A DNA stretch of 64,000 bases from Aquabacter sp. L1I39 (GCF_017742835.1 NZ_CP072392.1:3431595-3495594), one strand, 5' to 3'; positions 54,594 to 63,865 are shown, counted from the stretch's first letter. Notes: generated from the letters alone by a model not told the origin. Program-made: numbers and translations.

Positions 54594-55145
54594 TCAGGGC
54601 CAGCGGTTCGAAACCGATCCGTTGCCGCCGTCTGGGGGCTGCGGCGCAGGTGCGCCAAGCGAGCGATAGGAGGGTAGATCCGGGGCATCAGCGGGCACCG
54701 CGTTTGCCTCCAGGCGGGCGATGTGGCCCTTCATCTCGGCAATCTCGCGCACCTGTGCTTCGATGATGCGGTCTGCGAGGAGGCGGACCTGTGGGTCGCG
54801 AATATGGGCTCGTTCGCTGGTCATGATGGCGATGGAATGATGAGGGATCATGGCCCGCATGTAGCTGAGGTCCCCAACGGTTGCCTGCGACCGAACGAGA
54901 GCGAGGGCGCCCGCGAAGACCAACGCAGAAACAAGCAGGATCGCGAAGTTCGCCACCCTGTTTTTGTACATGTTCCACATGAAGGCCATCATGATCGCCG
55001 CCATGGCGGCGCCCATCACCAGGGCCATCCACATGCGGGTCTGGCTGAAGTCGATGTGCTCCAGAGCGTAAGTGTTCAGGTACATCAATCCGAACATCAC
55101 CAGAGTGGATGTCAGGGTCATCGCGGCGAAGCGGGGGTAGCTCAT
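54594..55145 (-). CDS. DUF305 membrane protein
   Basis: A 183-residue protein with three N-terminal membrane helices (about 9-28, 42-60, 69-87) and a DUF305 domain (YMRAMIPHHSIAIMTSE; later IIEAQVREIAEMKGHI), followed by a Pro-rich tail. The MIPHH motif may bind metal; DUF305 proteins often accompany copper or heavy-metal functions, but no such gene is adjacent. AAGGAGA precedes the ATG. Confidence 0.87.
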   Translation of the reverse strand: MSYPRFAAMTLTSTLVMFGLMYLNTYALEHIDFSQTRMWMALVMGAAMAAIMMAFMWNMYKNRVANFAILLVSALVFAGALALVRSQATVGDLSYMRAMIPHHSIAIMTSERAHIRDPQVRLLADRIIEAQVREIAEMKGHIARLEANAVPADAPDLPSYRSLGAPAPQPPDGGNGSVSNRWP

Positions 55146-55300
55146 GGGCGGTCTCCTTCGAGGAAGACAACCCGCCGTGGCCGGACATGTTTCTTTCTGG
55201 AGGATCTGACATCCTCCCAAGCCTCAAGCGGAGTTCGACCTGCAACGCAGGAAGAGCATCGGCGGCGTCCGGGCGGGTCCAGAACAGTGCACCTGTCTCG

Positions 55301-57013
55301 TCACGTTCTGGCGCCGGGATGGCGCACCAGGAAGTCGAAGTCGCAGCCCTCGTCGGCCTGGAGCACGCTCTGCTGGAACAGGCGGGCATAGCCCCGCTCG
55401 GGCAAAGCGGGCGGCGCCAACAGGGCAAGGTCCGCGCGGCGGCGTTCCAGTTCCTCCTCCGCCACCAGAAGGTCGATGTGCCGCCTCGCCACGTCGAGTT
55501 GGATCATGTCCCCGCTGCGCACAAGGGACAGAGGACCGCCAATGGCCGATTCAGGCGTGATGTGCAGCACGATGGTGCCGAAGGCGGTGCCGCTCATGCG
55601 TGCGTCCGAAATGCGCACCATGTCCTTCACACCTTGCCGTCCCAGCTTCTTCGGGATGGGCAGATAGCCTGCCTCGGGCATGCCCGGGGCGCCCTTGGGG
55701 CCGGTATTGCGCAGGACGAGGACATCGTCCGCGTTCACATCGAGATCGGGATCGTCGATGCGGGCGGCCATGTCCACCACCGATTCGAACACCACCGCCC
55801 TGCCCGTATGCTGGAGCAGCCGCTCGCTGGCTGCCGCCTGCTTCAGGATGGCGCCTCCGGGCGCGAGGTTCCCCCGCAGCACCACCATGGAGCCTTCCCG
55901 CTTGATGGGGGCGGAGCGATCGCGGATGACATCCTGGCCGGGCACGTCCTCCGCCTTGGTGATCACGTCCCGCAACGTGCCGCCGGCCACGGTCGCGGTG
56001 TCGAGATCGACCAGTTCCCCCAGTTGCTTCAAGAGCTTGGGGACACCACCTGCATGGTGGAAATGCTCCATGTAATGTGCGCCGGAGGGCTTCAGATCCA
56101 CCAGCACCGGAACATTGCGGCCGATCTCGTCCAGCGTCTCCAGCGACAGGGCATGGGGTGTGCGGTTGGCGATGGCGCAGAGATGGATGATGCCGTTGGT
56201 GGAGCCGCCAATGGCCTGCATCACCACCATGGCGTTGCGGAAGGCCGCAGGTGTGAGAAGGTCGCTCGGACGTGGGCCACCCTCCACCGCAAGCCGCGCG
56301 GCCACTTTGCCACTCGCCTCGGCAAGGCGCACGCGCTCCGCATGGGGAGCGGGAATGGTGGCGCTCATGGGCAAGGACAAACCCAGAGTCTCGGTGATGC
56401 AGGCCATGGTGCTGGCCGTGCCCATCACCATGCAGGTGCCCACGGACGGGGCGAGGCGACCATTGACGGTGTCGATCTCTTCTTCGTCGATCTCCCCCGC
56501 ACGATGGGCGCTCCAGAGACGCCGGCAATCGGTGCAGGCGCCCAGCACCTCGCCGCGATGATGGCCCACGACCATAGGCCCCACGGGGACGACCACCGTG
56601 GGCAGATCCACGCTCGCCGCCGCCATGATTTGCGCCGGCAAGGTCTTATCGCAGCCGCCGATCACCACGACCGCGTCCATGGGCTGGGCGCGGATCATCT
56701 CCTCCGTGTCCATGGCCATGAGGTTGCGCAGGAACATGGAGGTGGGGTGGGCGAAGCTCTCATGGATAGAGATGGTGGGAAACACCATGGGCATGCCGCC
56801 CGAAAGCATCACGCCGCGCTTCACTGCCTCGGTGAGTTGGGGTGCGTTGCCGTGGCAGGGATTGTAGTCGCTATAGGTGTTGGTGATGCCGACGATGGGG
56901 CGGTCGAGGGCGTCGTCCGAATAGCCCATGGCCTTAATGAAGGCCTTGCGCAGAAACAGCGCGAAGCCGTCGTCGCCGTAACTCGTCAAGCCTTTTCGCA
57001 GTCCCCGGGCCAT
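55301..57013 (-). CDS. IlvD/Edd family dehydratase (sugar-acid type)
   Basis: A 570-residue Fe-S dehydratase. The cluster cysteines are in NPCHGN, IGGCDKTLP and SVGTCMVMGTASTM. The N-terminus GLRKGLTSYGDDGFALFLRKAF is typical of pentonate/hexonate (arabonate, xylonate) dehydratases rather than IlvD proper. AAGGA lies eight bases before the ATG at 57013; an 18-residue upstream extension is not family-like. It diverges from a GntR, SDR and DHDPS-like run, the usual set for sugar-acid dehydration and aldol cleavage. Two ATTGNCAAT operators lie in between. Confidence 0.9.
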   Translation of the reverse strand: MARGLRKGLTSYGDDGFALFLRKAFIKAMGYSDDALDRPIVGITNTYSDYNPCHGNAPQLTEAVKRGVMLSGGMPMVFPTISIHESFAHPTSMFLRNLMAMDTEEMIRAQPMDAVVVIGGCDKTLPAQIMAAASVDLPTVVVPVGPMVVGHHRGEVLGACTDCRRLWSAHRAGEIDEEEIDTVNGRLAPSVGTCMVMGTASTMACITETLGLSLPMSATIPAPHAERVRLAEASGKVAARLAVEGGPRPSDLLTPAAFRNAMVVMQAIGGSTNGIIHLCAIANRTPHALSLETLDEIGRNVPVLVDLKPSGAHYMEHFHHAGGVPKLLKQLGELVDLDTATVAGGTLRDVITKAEDVPGQDVIRDRSAPIKREGSMVVLRGNLAPGGAILKQAAASERLLQHTGRAVVFESVVDMAARIDDPDLDVNADDVLVLRNTGPKGAPGMPEAGYLPIPKKLGRQGVKDMVRISDARMSGTAFGTIVLHITPESAIGGPLSLVRSGDMIQLDVARRHIDLLVAEEELERRRADLALLAPPALPERGYARLFQQSVLQADEGCDFDFLVRHPGART

Positions 57014-57075
57014 CCGCGCCGTCCTTGTGCCGATCCCCGTCGACCTGGATGGGGACAATCCGCGCACTCGGAAAA

Positions 57076-57084
57076 ATTGTCAAT
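57076..57084. promoter_or_regulatory. Candidate GntR operator 1
   Basis: ATTGTCAAT, a 4+4 palindrome around one base, within an A-rich stretch 63 bases upstream of the dehydratase start. It is the same site as the one at 57140, read on the other strand, 64 bases (about six helical turns) away. Likely bound by the adjacent GntR regulator. Confidence 0.55.
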
Positions 57085-57139
57085 AAAAGGGGTGGATTTC
57101 CCTATTTCAAGGTTCAGTGGGGGCGTTTTCGGATTCATT

Positions 57140-57148
57140 ATTGACAAT
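57140..57148. promoter_or_regulatory. Candidate GntR operator 2
   Basis: ATTGACAAT, the partner of the site at 57076-57084, 83 bases upstream of the GntR start. The TTGACA inside it (57141-57146) equals a sigma-70 -35 element, so binding could block the GntR promoter. Confidence 0.55.
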
Positions 57149-57230
57149 ATGCAGGCCGCCGCACAGTCTCGCCCGCAAATCTACGGCAGTGCCGGCTGTT
57201 GGGTTTCAAGACGCGCAACGGATCTGCTCC

Positions 57231-57926
57231 ATGAGCGAACCCTCCCTTTCTCCCGCGCGGGCAGACGAGCAGGCGGAGGTTCTGCGTAGCCTGGAGGACG
57301 ACATCATCTTCGGCCGCTTCGCGCCGGGGGCGCGTCTCGTCGAGGATCATCTGATGGCCCGCTACGGCGCCTCGCGTCATTACATCCGCCAAGCTCTGGT
57401 GCAGTTGGAACGCACGGGTGTCGTGCGGCGCGAGAAGAATGTGGGGGCGACGGTCTGCTCCTATTCGGCGCAGGAGGTGGCCCAGATCTATCAGGTGCGC
57501 GAGATGCTCACCCGCCAGGCGGTGCTCGCCATTCCCTTGCCTGCGCCGGCGGATTTCATCGCCCGCCTCACGGCCATCCAGGCCGACTATTGCCGCCATG
57601 GGGATGTCGGCGCGCTGAGGGCCATCCACGAAACCAACGATCTGTTCCACCTCACCCTGTTCTCCGGCTGCGGAAACCCGTATCTGGTGCGCACCCTGCA
57701 GGATTATATGGGATTGACCCTGCCCATGCGCGCCAAGAACCTCGCCGACCGGGAAGGGCTGGAACTCTCCCGCCGCCAGCATGACATCATGATCGAGCTG
57801 CTGCAGGGGACGGACCGCTGGGCGCTGGCGCAGTTGTGCGTCGACCACATGCAATACAGCAAGGCGGATTACCTGGAGCGCACGGCGAACGGCCCCGCCA
57901 AGGGCCCGCTCCGGCTCGCCGATTGA
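57231..57926 (+). CDS. GntR family regulator (FCD type)
   Basis: A 231-residue GntR regulator: FAPGARLVEDHLMARYGASRHYIR in the winged-helix region (read as two parts: FAPGARLVEDHLMARYG and SRHYIRQALVQLE), RTGVVRREKNVGATV, and an FCD domain with AIHETNDLFHLTLFSGCGN and QHDIMIELLQG carrying candidate metal residues. The ATG at 57231 has a weak ribosome site; the longer frame would start before operator 2 and is less likely. It probably represses itself and the divergent dehydratase, released by a sugar acid. Confidence 0.88.
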   Translation: MSEPSLSPARADEQAEVLRSLEDDIIFGRFAPGARLVEDHLMARYGASRHYIRQALVQLERTGVVRREKNVGATVCSYSAQEVAQIYQVREMLTRQAVLAIPLPAPADFIARLTAIQADYCRHGDVGALRAIHETNDLFHLTLFSGCGNPYLVRTLQDYMGLTLPMRAKNLADREGLELSRRQHDIMIELLQGTDRWALAQLCVDHMQYSKADYLERTANGPAKGPLRLAD

Positions 57927-57966
57927 GGCGAGGCGCCGCGCACTCTCTTCACGAAGGACGTGTCTC

Positions 57967-58752
57967 ATGGATCTCGGATTGAACGGCAAAGTGGCGCTGG
58001 TGCACGGCGCCGGTGGCGGCCTGGGCGGCGCCATGGCGAAGGCGCTGGCGGCGGAGGGCGCGCGGGTCGCGGTGGCCGGCCGCACGCTGGCCAATGTGGA
58101 GCGCACGGTCGAGGCCATCCGCGAGGCGGGCGGCACCGCGCACGCGCTCCAGTGGGATCTCGCCGATCTTTCCGTCATCGAGGCGCATTTCACGACCATT
58201 GAGGAGAAGCTCGGGCCAGTGGATGTGCTGGTCAACAATACCGGCGGCCCGCCGCCCACCACCGCCGCCGGCCAGTCGCCGGACCTGTGGGCCAAGAGCT
58301 TCCAGCAGATGGTGCTCTCCGTCATTGCCATCACCGACCGCGCCCTGCCGGGCATGCGGGCCCGTAAGTGGGGGCGCATCATCACCTCCACCTCGTCCGG
58401 CGTGGTGTCTCCCATTCCCAATCTCGGCATTTCCAACGCGCTGCGCCTGTCGCTGGTGGGCTGGTCGAAGACGCTCGCCCGCGAAGTGGCGCGCGACGGC
58501 GTGACCGCCAATATCGTGCTGCCGGGCCGCATCGCCACCGACCGCATCACCTTCCTGGACGAGCAGAAGGCCAAGCGCGAGGGCCGCGCGGTGGAAGAGG
58601 TGGCGGCGGAGAGCAATGCCGCCATTCCCATGGGCCGGTATGGCGACCCCACCGAATATGGCGACGTGGTCGCGTTCCTCGCCAGCACCCGCGCCTCGTA
58701 TCTCACCGGCTCCGTCATCCGCGTGGATGGCGGGCTGATCGCCAGCATCTGA
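57967..58752 (+). CDS. SDR family protein with degenerate catalytic Tyr/Lys
   Basis: A 261-residue short-chain dehydrogenase fold. The cofactor motif GAGGGLG is slightly off consensus and NNTGG replaces NNAGG. The catalytic YxxxK position reads I155-SNA-L159, so Tyr and Lys are both missing, although the Ser region (ITSTSSGV) and the C-terminal GSVIRVDGG are present. This matches an SDR subgroup known to lack the tetrad (BKR-like). It is 41 bases after GntR and 12 before the aldolase-like gene. Its reaction is uncertain; it may use other residues. Confidence 0.88.
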   Translation: MDLGLNGKVALVHGAGGGLGGAMAKALAAEGARVAVAGRTLANVERTVEAIREAGGTAHALQWDLADLSVIEAHFTTIEEKLGPVDVLVNNTGGPPPTTAAGQSPDLWAKSFQQMVLSVIAITDRALPGMRARKWGRIITSTSSGVVSPIPNLGISNALRLSLVGWSKTLAREVARDGVTANIVLPGRIATDRITFLDEQKAKREGRAVEEVAAESNAAIPMGRYGDPTEYGDVVAFLASTRASYLTGSVIRVDGGLIASI

Positions 58753-58763
58753 AGGTGACTGCA

Positions 58764-59693
58764 ATGGCTCTGACCGCCGAGGCCGCCGGCCTCTTCCCCA
58801 TCGCCCCGACGCCCTTCCTGCCCGATGGGCGCATCGACGTGGCCTCCGTCGATACGCTCATGGAGCGCTACATGGCTGCCGGCGCTACCGGCGTGACCGT
58901 GCTCGGCATCATGGGCGAGGCGCCGAAGCTGGAGCCGGACGAGTCCCTCGACATCGCCTCCCGCTTCGTGACGGGAATGGCCGGCCTGCCAGTGATTGTC
59001 GGCGTCTCCGCCCCCGGCTTTGCCGCCATGCGCTCGCTGGCCCGTGCGGTCATGGACAAGGGCGCAGCCGGCGTGATGATCGCGCCCGTCCCTTCGCTGC
59101 GCACCGACGACCAGATCCTCACCTATTATCGTCAGGCCATCGAGGCCATCGGCGATGACATCCCCTTCGTGATCCAGGATTATCCACTCACCCTCTCGGT
59201 GCAGATGACGCCGAAGGTGATCCGCCAGATCGTTCAGGATCATCCCTCCTGCGTGATGCTGAAGCACGAGGACTGGCCCGGCCTCGACAAGATCTCCACC
59301 TTGCGTGGCTTCCAGAAGGACGGGTCCATGCGGCCCATTTCCATTCTCACCGGCAATGGCGGGCTGTTCCTGGATTTCGAGATGGAGCGTGGCGCCGACG
59401 GCGCCATGACCGGCTATGCCTTCCCGGAGATGCTGGCGGATGTGGTCCGCCTCCAGAAGGAAGGCGAGCGGGAGGCGGCGCACGATCTGTTCGACGCCCA
59501 TTTGCCGCTGCTGCGCTACGAGCAGCAGCAGGGGGTCGGCCTCGCGGTGCGCAAATATGTGATGATGCGGCGCGGCTTTATCGCCTCCGACGCCCAGCGC
59601 AAGCCCGGCGGCACGCTGAATGCCGCCGCCCGCGCAGAGGTGGATTTCCTGCTGGAGCGTCTGGCCCACAAGGATGCCCGCGCCCGGCTCTGA
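58764..59693 (+). CDS. Dihydrodipicolinate synthase family aldolase/dehydratase
   Basis: A 309-residue DapA-family TIM barrel. The Schiff-base Lys is in SCVMLKHEDWPG and the catalytic Tyr in FVIQDYPLT; the N-terminus is FPIAPTPFLPDGRID. The GTTGE motif of true DapA reads GIMGEA, so this is a catabolic member (keto-deoxy-sugar-acid aldolase or dehydratase type) rather than lysine biosynthesis. With the dehydratase and SDR it suggests breakdown of a sugar acid to pyruvate or 2-ketoglutarate semialdehyde plus a smaller product. Confidence 0.9.
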   Translation: MALTAEAAGLFPIAPTPFLPDGRIDVASVDTLMERYMAAGATGVTVLGIMGEAPKLEPDESLDIASRFVTGMAGLPVIVGVSAPGFAAMRSLARAVMDKGAAGVMIAPVPSLRTDDQILTYYRQAIEAIGDDIPFVIQDYPLTLSVQMTPKVIRQIVQDHPSCVMLKHEDWPGLDKISTLRGFQKDGSMRPISILTGNGGLFLDFEMERGADGAMTGYAFPEMLADVVRLQKEGEREAAHDLFDAHLPLLRYEQQQGVGLAVRKYVMMRRGFIASDAQRKPGGTLNAAARAEVDFLLERLAHKDARARL

Positions 59694-59707
59694 CAGGGCA
59701 GGGCAGC

Positions 59708-60052
59708 TCATCGCCGCCCCGCCTCCTTGGGCGGGAGCGACCGCACGAAAGACAGCGCGGCGACCATCAGCCGCCGCGCGAAACCCTCGTCCGCGAAGGC
59801 ATCGGGCGCCACGCGGATCCAGCCCGACATGGGCCGGCCCTGCATGACCATGGGCTCCACGCCCTCGGCCTCCAGCGCCCAGGCATCATTGCCCTTGCCG
59901 AGGCGCAGCAGCACGCCATCGGTACGCGCCCCGCATAGGAGATTGCCGTCGACGAGCCAGGCCCAGCCGCCGAACATGGGCCCTTGCGTGAGCCCGGCCT
60001 CACCCGCGACGAGGTCCCTCACCACCTCTTCCAGCCCCCTGTCCCGCGCCAT
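59708..60052 (-). CDS. TfoX N-terminal domain protein
   Basis: A 114-residue TfoX_N protein: GPMFGGWAWLVDGNLLCGARTD is clear (family MFGG.....g..fa). In gammaproteobacteria TfoX proteins affect competence, but single-domain members have no defined role. AAGGGGGG precedes the ATG at 60052. It is convergent with the aldolase gene, 14 bases away. Confidence 0.85.
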   Translation of the reverse strand: MARDRGLEEVVRDLVAGEAGLTQGPMFGGWAWLVDGNLLCGARTDGVLLRLGKGNDAWALEAEGVEPMVMQGRPMSGWIRVAPDAFADEGFARRLMVAALSFVRSLPPKEAGRR

Positions 60053-60128
60053 GATCGCCCCCCTTCGCTCCGCTCCCTCCATGGTGGCTCAGTCGCGGCA
60101 GCGTTTCACCGGGTTTCTGACCGGACCC

Positions 60129-60926
60129 TCAATCGCGGCCGGAACCGGGCTCGGCCATCTTGCGATGCTGCTCGGCGAGCGTGCCGGCGGGTGTGACATT
60201 GGCCAGGGCCGCCTGCACCCGGTTTTTCCAACCCGCCACCACGTCGCCCTCGCCCGACATCATGGCGTCGAAGCCGGCGCGGGCCACATCCTGCGGGCGG
60301 TCCTTCTTGTCCTGGCCGACCTTGGTGTCCATGAGGTCCGCCCGCTGGAAGAACTCGGTCTGGGTTGGCCCGGGCATCAGGCAGGTGACGGTGACGCCGC
60401 TGTCCTTCAGCTCATTGCGCAAGGCCCAGGAGAAGGAGTCGATGAAGGCTTTGGTGCCATTATAGACCGCCTGGAAGGCGCCGGGCATGAAGCCGGCGAT
60501 GGAGCCGGTGATGAGGATGCGGCCGAAGCCCTGCGCCCGCATGCCATTGCCGAGGCGGTGGAGCAGATGGAGCGTGCCGGTGACGTTGGTGTCGACCACA
60601 TGCCGGGCGTCTTTAAAATCCTGGTCCAGAAAGGCCTTGCCGAGGCCATGGCCGGCATTGGCGCACAGGATGCCCACGGGCTGGCCGGTCCGCTCCACTT
60701 CGGCACAGAGCCGGTCGACGCCCTGCGTCGTGGACAGGTCCAACTGCAGGGCGTGGACGGTCACACCGGTTCCCTTGAGCGCGCCGGCCGCGCTCTCGAT
60801 CCCCGGCTCGTCGGCGGCGATGACGAGATCATGGCCATGGGCGGCGCACAGTTGGGCGAGCTCATAGCCGATGCCGGAGGAAGCGCCCGTCACAACGGCG
60901 AGGGTCGGGCTGCGGGAGTGAGCCAT
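60129..60926 (-). CDS. SDR family NAD(P)-dependent oxidoreductase
   Basis: A 265-residue SDR with intact motifs: TGASSGIGYELA, NAGHG, Ser in GSIAGFMPG and YNGTK (catalytic Tyr and Lys). AAAGGA lies seven bases before the ATG at 60926. It is 11 bases after the alcohol dehydrogenase gene on the same strand and so probably co-expressed. Substrate unknown. Confidence 0.9.
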   Translation of the reverse strand: MAHSRSPTLAVVTGASSGIGYELAQLCAAHGHDLVIAADEPGIESAAGALKGTGVTVHALQLDLSTTQGVDRLCAEVERTGQPVGILCANAGHGLGKAFLDQDFKDARHVVDTNVTGTLHLLHRLGNGMRAQGFGRILITGSIAGFMPGAFQAVYNGTKAFIDSFSWALRNELKDSGVTVTCLMPGPTQTEFFQRADLMDTKVGQDKKDRPQDVARAGFDAMMSGEGDVVAGWKNRVQAALANVTPAGTLAEQHRKMAEPGSGRD

Positions 60927-60937
60927 CAACAATCCTT

Positions 60938-62107
60938 TCAGGGCTTGAGCACGACCTTGATGCAGCCGTCCTCCTTGTCGCGGAAGGTGCGGTAGAGGTC
61001 GGGGCCATCTTCGAGCTTCGCCTCATGGGTGATGACGAAGGAGGGGTCGAACGTGCCGTCTTCGATCAGCTTCAGGAGGCGCGGCAGATAGCGCTGCACC
61101 GGCGTCTGGGCCATGCGGAAGGTCAGCCCCCGATTGATGGCGGAGCCCATGGGGATCTTGTCCAGGAAGCCGCCATAGACGCCGAGAATGGAGACCACGC
61201 CGAAGTTCCGGCAGCACTGGATGGCCTGGCGCAGCACATGGGGCCGGTCGGTGCCCATGAAGGTGGCCACCTTGATCCGGTCGATGCGGGCATAGAGGGA
61301 GGAGGAAGGATCCGCCTCCGTGCCCACCGCGTCGATGCAGGCATCCGCGCCGCGCCCCTTGGTGAGCTCGCGGATGCGCTCGTAAATGTCCTCTTCCAGG
61401 AAATCGAGGGTTTCCGCGCCGCCGTCGCGCGCCAAGGCGAGGCGTTCGGGCACCGTATCGATGGCGATCACGCGCTCCGCGCCGAGCAGGAAGGCGCTGC
61501 GGATGGCCATCTGGCCCACCGGGCCGCAACCCCAGATGGCGATGGTCTCCCCGCCTTTGATGTCGCAGAATTCCGCGCCCATATAGCCGGTGGGGAAGAT
61601 GTCAGAGAGGAACAGCACCTGCTCGTCGGTGAGCCCCTCCGGCACCTTGATGGGCCCGGAATCGGCGAAGGGCACGCGCAGATATTCCGCCTGCCCGCCC
61701 GAATATCCGCCCAGCATGTGTGAGTAGCCGAAGAGCCCTGCGGGCGAATAGCCCCAAATCTCCTCGGCCATCTGATGGTTGGGATTGGAGCGCTCGCAGC
61801 CCGAATAGAAGCCGCGCTGGCAGAAGAAGCACTGGCCGCAGGCGATGGTGAAGGGCACCACAACGCGGTCGCCCACCTTCAGCGCGCTGTTGTCCTTGCC
61901 CACCTCCACCACTTCGCCCATGGTCTCGTGGCCGAGCACGTCGCCATGCTCCATGGAGGGGATGACGCCATCATAGATGTGCACGTCCGAGCCGCAGATG
62001 GCGCAGGCTGTGACCTTGATGATGGCGTCGCGCGCATCTTCAATGCGCGGGTCGGGCACCTGCTCGCAGCGTATGTCGCCCTTGCCGTGAAAGGTCAGCG
62101 CCTTCAT
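60938..62107 (-). CDS. Zinc-dependent alcohol dehydrogenase (MDR family)
   Basis: A 389-residue medium-chain dehydrogenase resembling the glutathione-independent formaldehyde/threonine dehydrogenase-like group. Catalytic zinc ligands: CAICGSDVH and GHETMGE; structural zinc: [15 protein letters not shown]; Rossmann motif [11 protein letters not shown]. The start [10 protein letters not shown] follows CGGAGA; the very long open frame upstream runs over the tRNA and is non-coding. Likely oxidises an alcohol or aldehyde adduct with NAD. Confidence 0.92.
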   Translation of the reverse strand: MKALTFHGKGDIRCEQVPDPRIEDARDAIIKVTACAICGSDVHIYDGVIPSMEHGDVLGHETMGEVVEVGKDNSALKVGDRVVVPFTIACGQCFFCQRGFYSGCERSNPNHQMAEEIWGYSPAGLFGYSHMLGGYSGGQAEYLRVPFADSGPIKVPEGLTDEQVLFLSDIFPTGYMGAEFCDIKGGETIAIWGCGPVGQMAIRSAFLLGAERVIAIDTVPERLALARDGGAETLDFLEEDIYERIRELTKGRGADACIDAVGTEADPSSSLYARIDRIKVATFMGTDRPHVLRQAIQCCRNFGVVSILGVYGGFLDKIPMGSAINRGLTFRMAQTPVQRYLPRLLKLIEDGTFDPSFVITHEAKLEDGPDLYRTFRDKEDGCIKVVLKP

Positions 62108-62432
62108 GTGCGTCTCCGGAGCTTGGCGGTCGTCCCCCGCTCCGAAAAGGCCCGTGCGGCGCGGGCGGGGATGCTCCAGGAACAGCCCGCCGGTCCGCTT
62201 GTTCCTCCAGCCGCGCTTGATGATTGTCCACCACCGCCAAGGCGCGGTTAGGGGGAAACGGGACCGCCGCGCGCTGCTGGACGAGGGCGGCGCCGGCGCG
62301 TGACCGATCTCACGGCGATCCGCGCGTGCGAAGCCGGCCCGCGAGCCGAGACGTGCCAGAGGGCAAAGCGGTCGGCCGAAGTGCCACTGCGTTTCCGCCT
62401 GTGCGGCGGTAAATTTTATAATGAAATCAAGT
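62108..62432. other. Intergenic region between alcohol dehydrogenase and tRNA-Gln
   Basis: About 325 bases without a convincing gene. It should hold the alcohol dehydrogenase promoter and the tRNA trailer (AT-rich stretch around 62411-62430). Nothing else is recognised. Confidence 0.5.
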
Positions 62433-62506
62433 GGCTGGGGGACCTGGATTCGAACCAGGATTAACGGAGTCAGAGTCCGCGGTTCTACCGTTGAACTATC
62501 CCCCAA
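62433..62506 (-). tRNA. tRNA-Gln (anticodon CUG)
   Basis: Read on the minus strand, 74 bases fold into a standard cloverleaf: acceptor TGGGGGA/TCCCCCA, D arm GTTC/GAAC, anticodon stem GCGGA/TCCGT with loop CTCTGAC (anticodon CTG), T arm CCTGG-TTCGAAT-CCAGG, discriminator G and encoded CCA. It decodes CAG, the main Gln codon in a high-GC genome. Confidence 0.95.
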
Positions 62507-62685
62507 CGGTGCGCTGCAGGGCGGGTTTGGTCCGCGCGCTGGAAGCGAGGCGCTCCTATACGCAATTCGCTGCGGCGGGTCCAGAGGGGCCGTGAACTTT
62601 TCCACACGCGGCGAGGTTGGTCTCCTGGTATACGGCATCCGCAATGGTGCCATGCACAATCTGTCATGTTGCAATGCACTATGTT

Positions 62686-62700
62686 CCCCTATGTTAGGGG
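62686..62700 (+). promoter_or_regulatory. Palindrome upstream of the DUF1127 gene
   Basis: CCCCTA-TGT-TAGGGG is a perfect 6-bp inverted repeat ending about seven bases before the GATGGAGG ribosome site. It could be an operator or a leader hairpin. A single site; weak evidence. Confidence 0.35.
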
Positions 62701-62719
62701 TCAGTTGATGGAGGCAAAC

Positions 62720-62926
62720 ATGACCACGATGACCGCACACCACCACGGCACCGAGCGTCACTTCGGCCGGTTCGGTGCGATCGTGTCCGACTTCGTCGCC
62801 GCAGTGCGCGAGGCGCGCGAGATGAACGCGCGTTACGAGCACCTGACCCGCCTGTCGAACACTGAACTCTCTCGCCTGGGTCTGTCCCGCGAGGAGATCC
62901 CCCAGGCGGTCGTGAACGGCCGCTGA
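62720..62926 (+). CDS. Small DUF1127 protein
   Basis: A 68-residue protein ending in a DUF1127 (YjiS-like) motif: [26 protein letters not shown]. The N-terminus is His-rich ([10 protein letters not shown]). GATGGAGG lies six bases before the ATG at 62720; an upstream extension across the palindrome is unlikely. Small DUF1127 proteins in alphaproteobacteria are implicated in phosphate and RNA-related metabolism, and some are stress-induced. Confidence 0.88.
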   Translation: MTTMTAHHHGTERHFGRFGAIVSDFVAAVREAREMNARYEHLTRLSNTELSRLGLSREEIPQAVVNGR

Positions 62927-63745
62927 GGCGGTTTCACACCTGAAGGATTTGAGGCGGGCTGCGTTTCTCGTGCTCGCTTCCGGGGGCTGACCCTCAGGGC
63001 CGGCCCCCGCTCTTCCCCCGTCCAGATCTTCGCGCCTGACTGCGGGCGGTCTGGCGGTCTTTGATTGGCGTGCGCCCCTTTTGGGTCCTGCCGGGTACAC
63101 AGAGCTTCGCCGGCGGCTTTGCCCGCACCCGCTTTGCGGTGCACGGCACGCATCAGCGCGGGCCCCCTCGTGCATCGGCGACACGCGAGCGCGCGGCGTC
63201 GGTCCGGGTTGGTCTTTTCTCTTCCGCTCTCTTCTCCGCCTGCCACCTCCCCTTTCGTGCCAGGCGGTGTCCGCACGTGTGGGGCCTGTGCCGCGCCTTC
63301 GGTGTGCGGCATGGGAGCTGTGGCGCCTGCAGGTCCCCGTCGACGAGATCGCGCGGATCAGAGCGATCTGGGGCGTGGGAGCGTCTGTGCGGCGCCGCAT
63401 CCTGGTGTGGCTCTCCATGCCGCGTCTCATGCGCCTCGCCTTCCGTCCTGTGGTGCCGCTGCGGCCTTCGCGCCGCGCATCTGACCGGGGAGTGCTCCCG
63501 CCCCGTTCCGACTCTGCTTGCCGGCCTCGTGCTGCGGCGAGGGGGCAGTGGAATTGCGGGACCATCGGCGCGAAGCGTGAGTGAGAGCAGGGCCCTCCGT
63601 CCGCCCTGGCAACCTTGTGCGCCCGCAGCGTGCCGGCTTTGATGTCCCCACATCGTCACCTCGTCGTTCCAGGTCTCTCCGCGCTTCCGTTTGCGCCTTG
63701 CCCCCGCCTTTCCTCCCATCTCCCTTCGCTGCCCCCTCCCCCGAC

Positions 63746-63787
63746 TGCCCCCTCCCTATCCCTCCCCCGCTTTGCGGGAGAGGGGAC
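63746..63787 (+). repeat. Left arm of a 42-nt inverted repeat
   Basis: The 42 bases here and the reverse complement of 63866-63907 match at all but about four positions. The arm itself contains a near-perfect hairpin around GCTTTGC (CTCCCCCGC / GCGGGAGAG). Same general type as the acx intercistronic palindromes; probably a REP-like dispersed element. Confidence 0.75.
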
Positions 63788-63865
63788 TTTGGTGCGATTG
63801 GTCCGAGCGGTGGCTCTGATCGCCATCGGCGCCCTTCATCTCGACCTCTCCCCCCGGCGTGACAG

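Noticed and set aside
58764..59693. Calling this gene dapA for lysine biosynthesis
   Set aside because: The GTTGE motif is GIMGE and the neighbours are sugar-acid catabolic genes.
63061..63642. Open frames up to 193 codons in the right-hand gene-free kilobase
   Set aside because: Low-complexity translations in several frames at once, no ribosome site and no domain.
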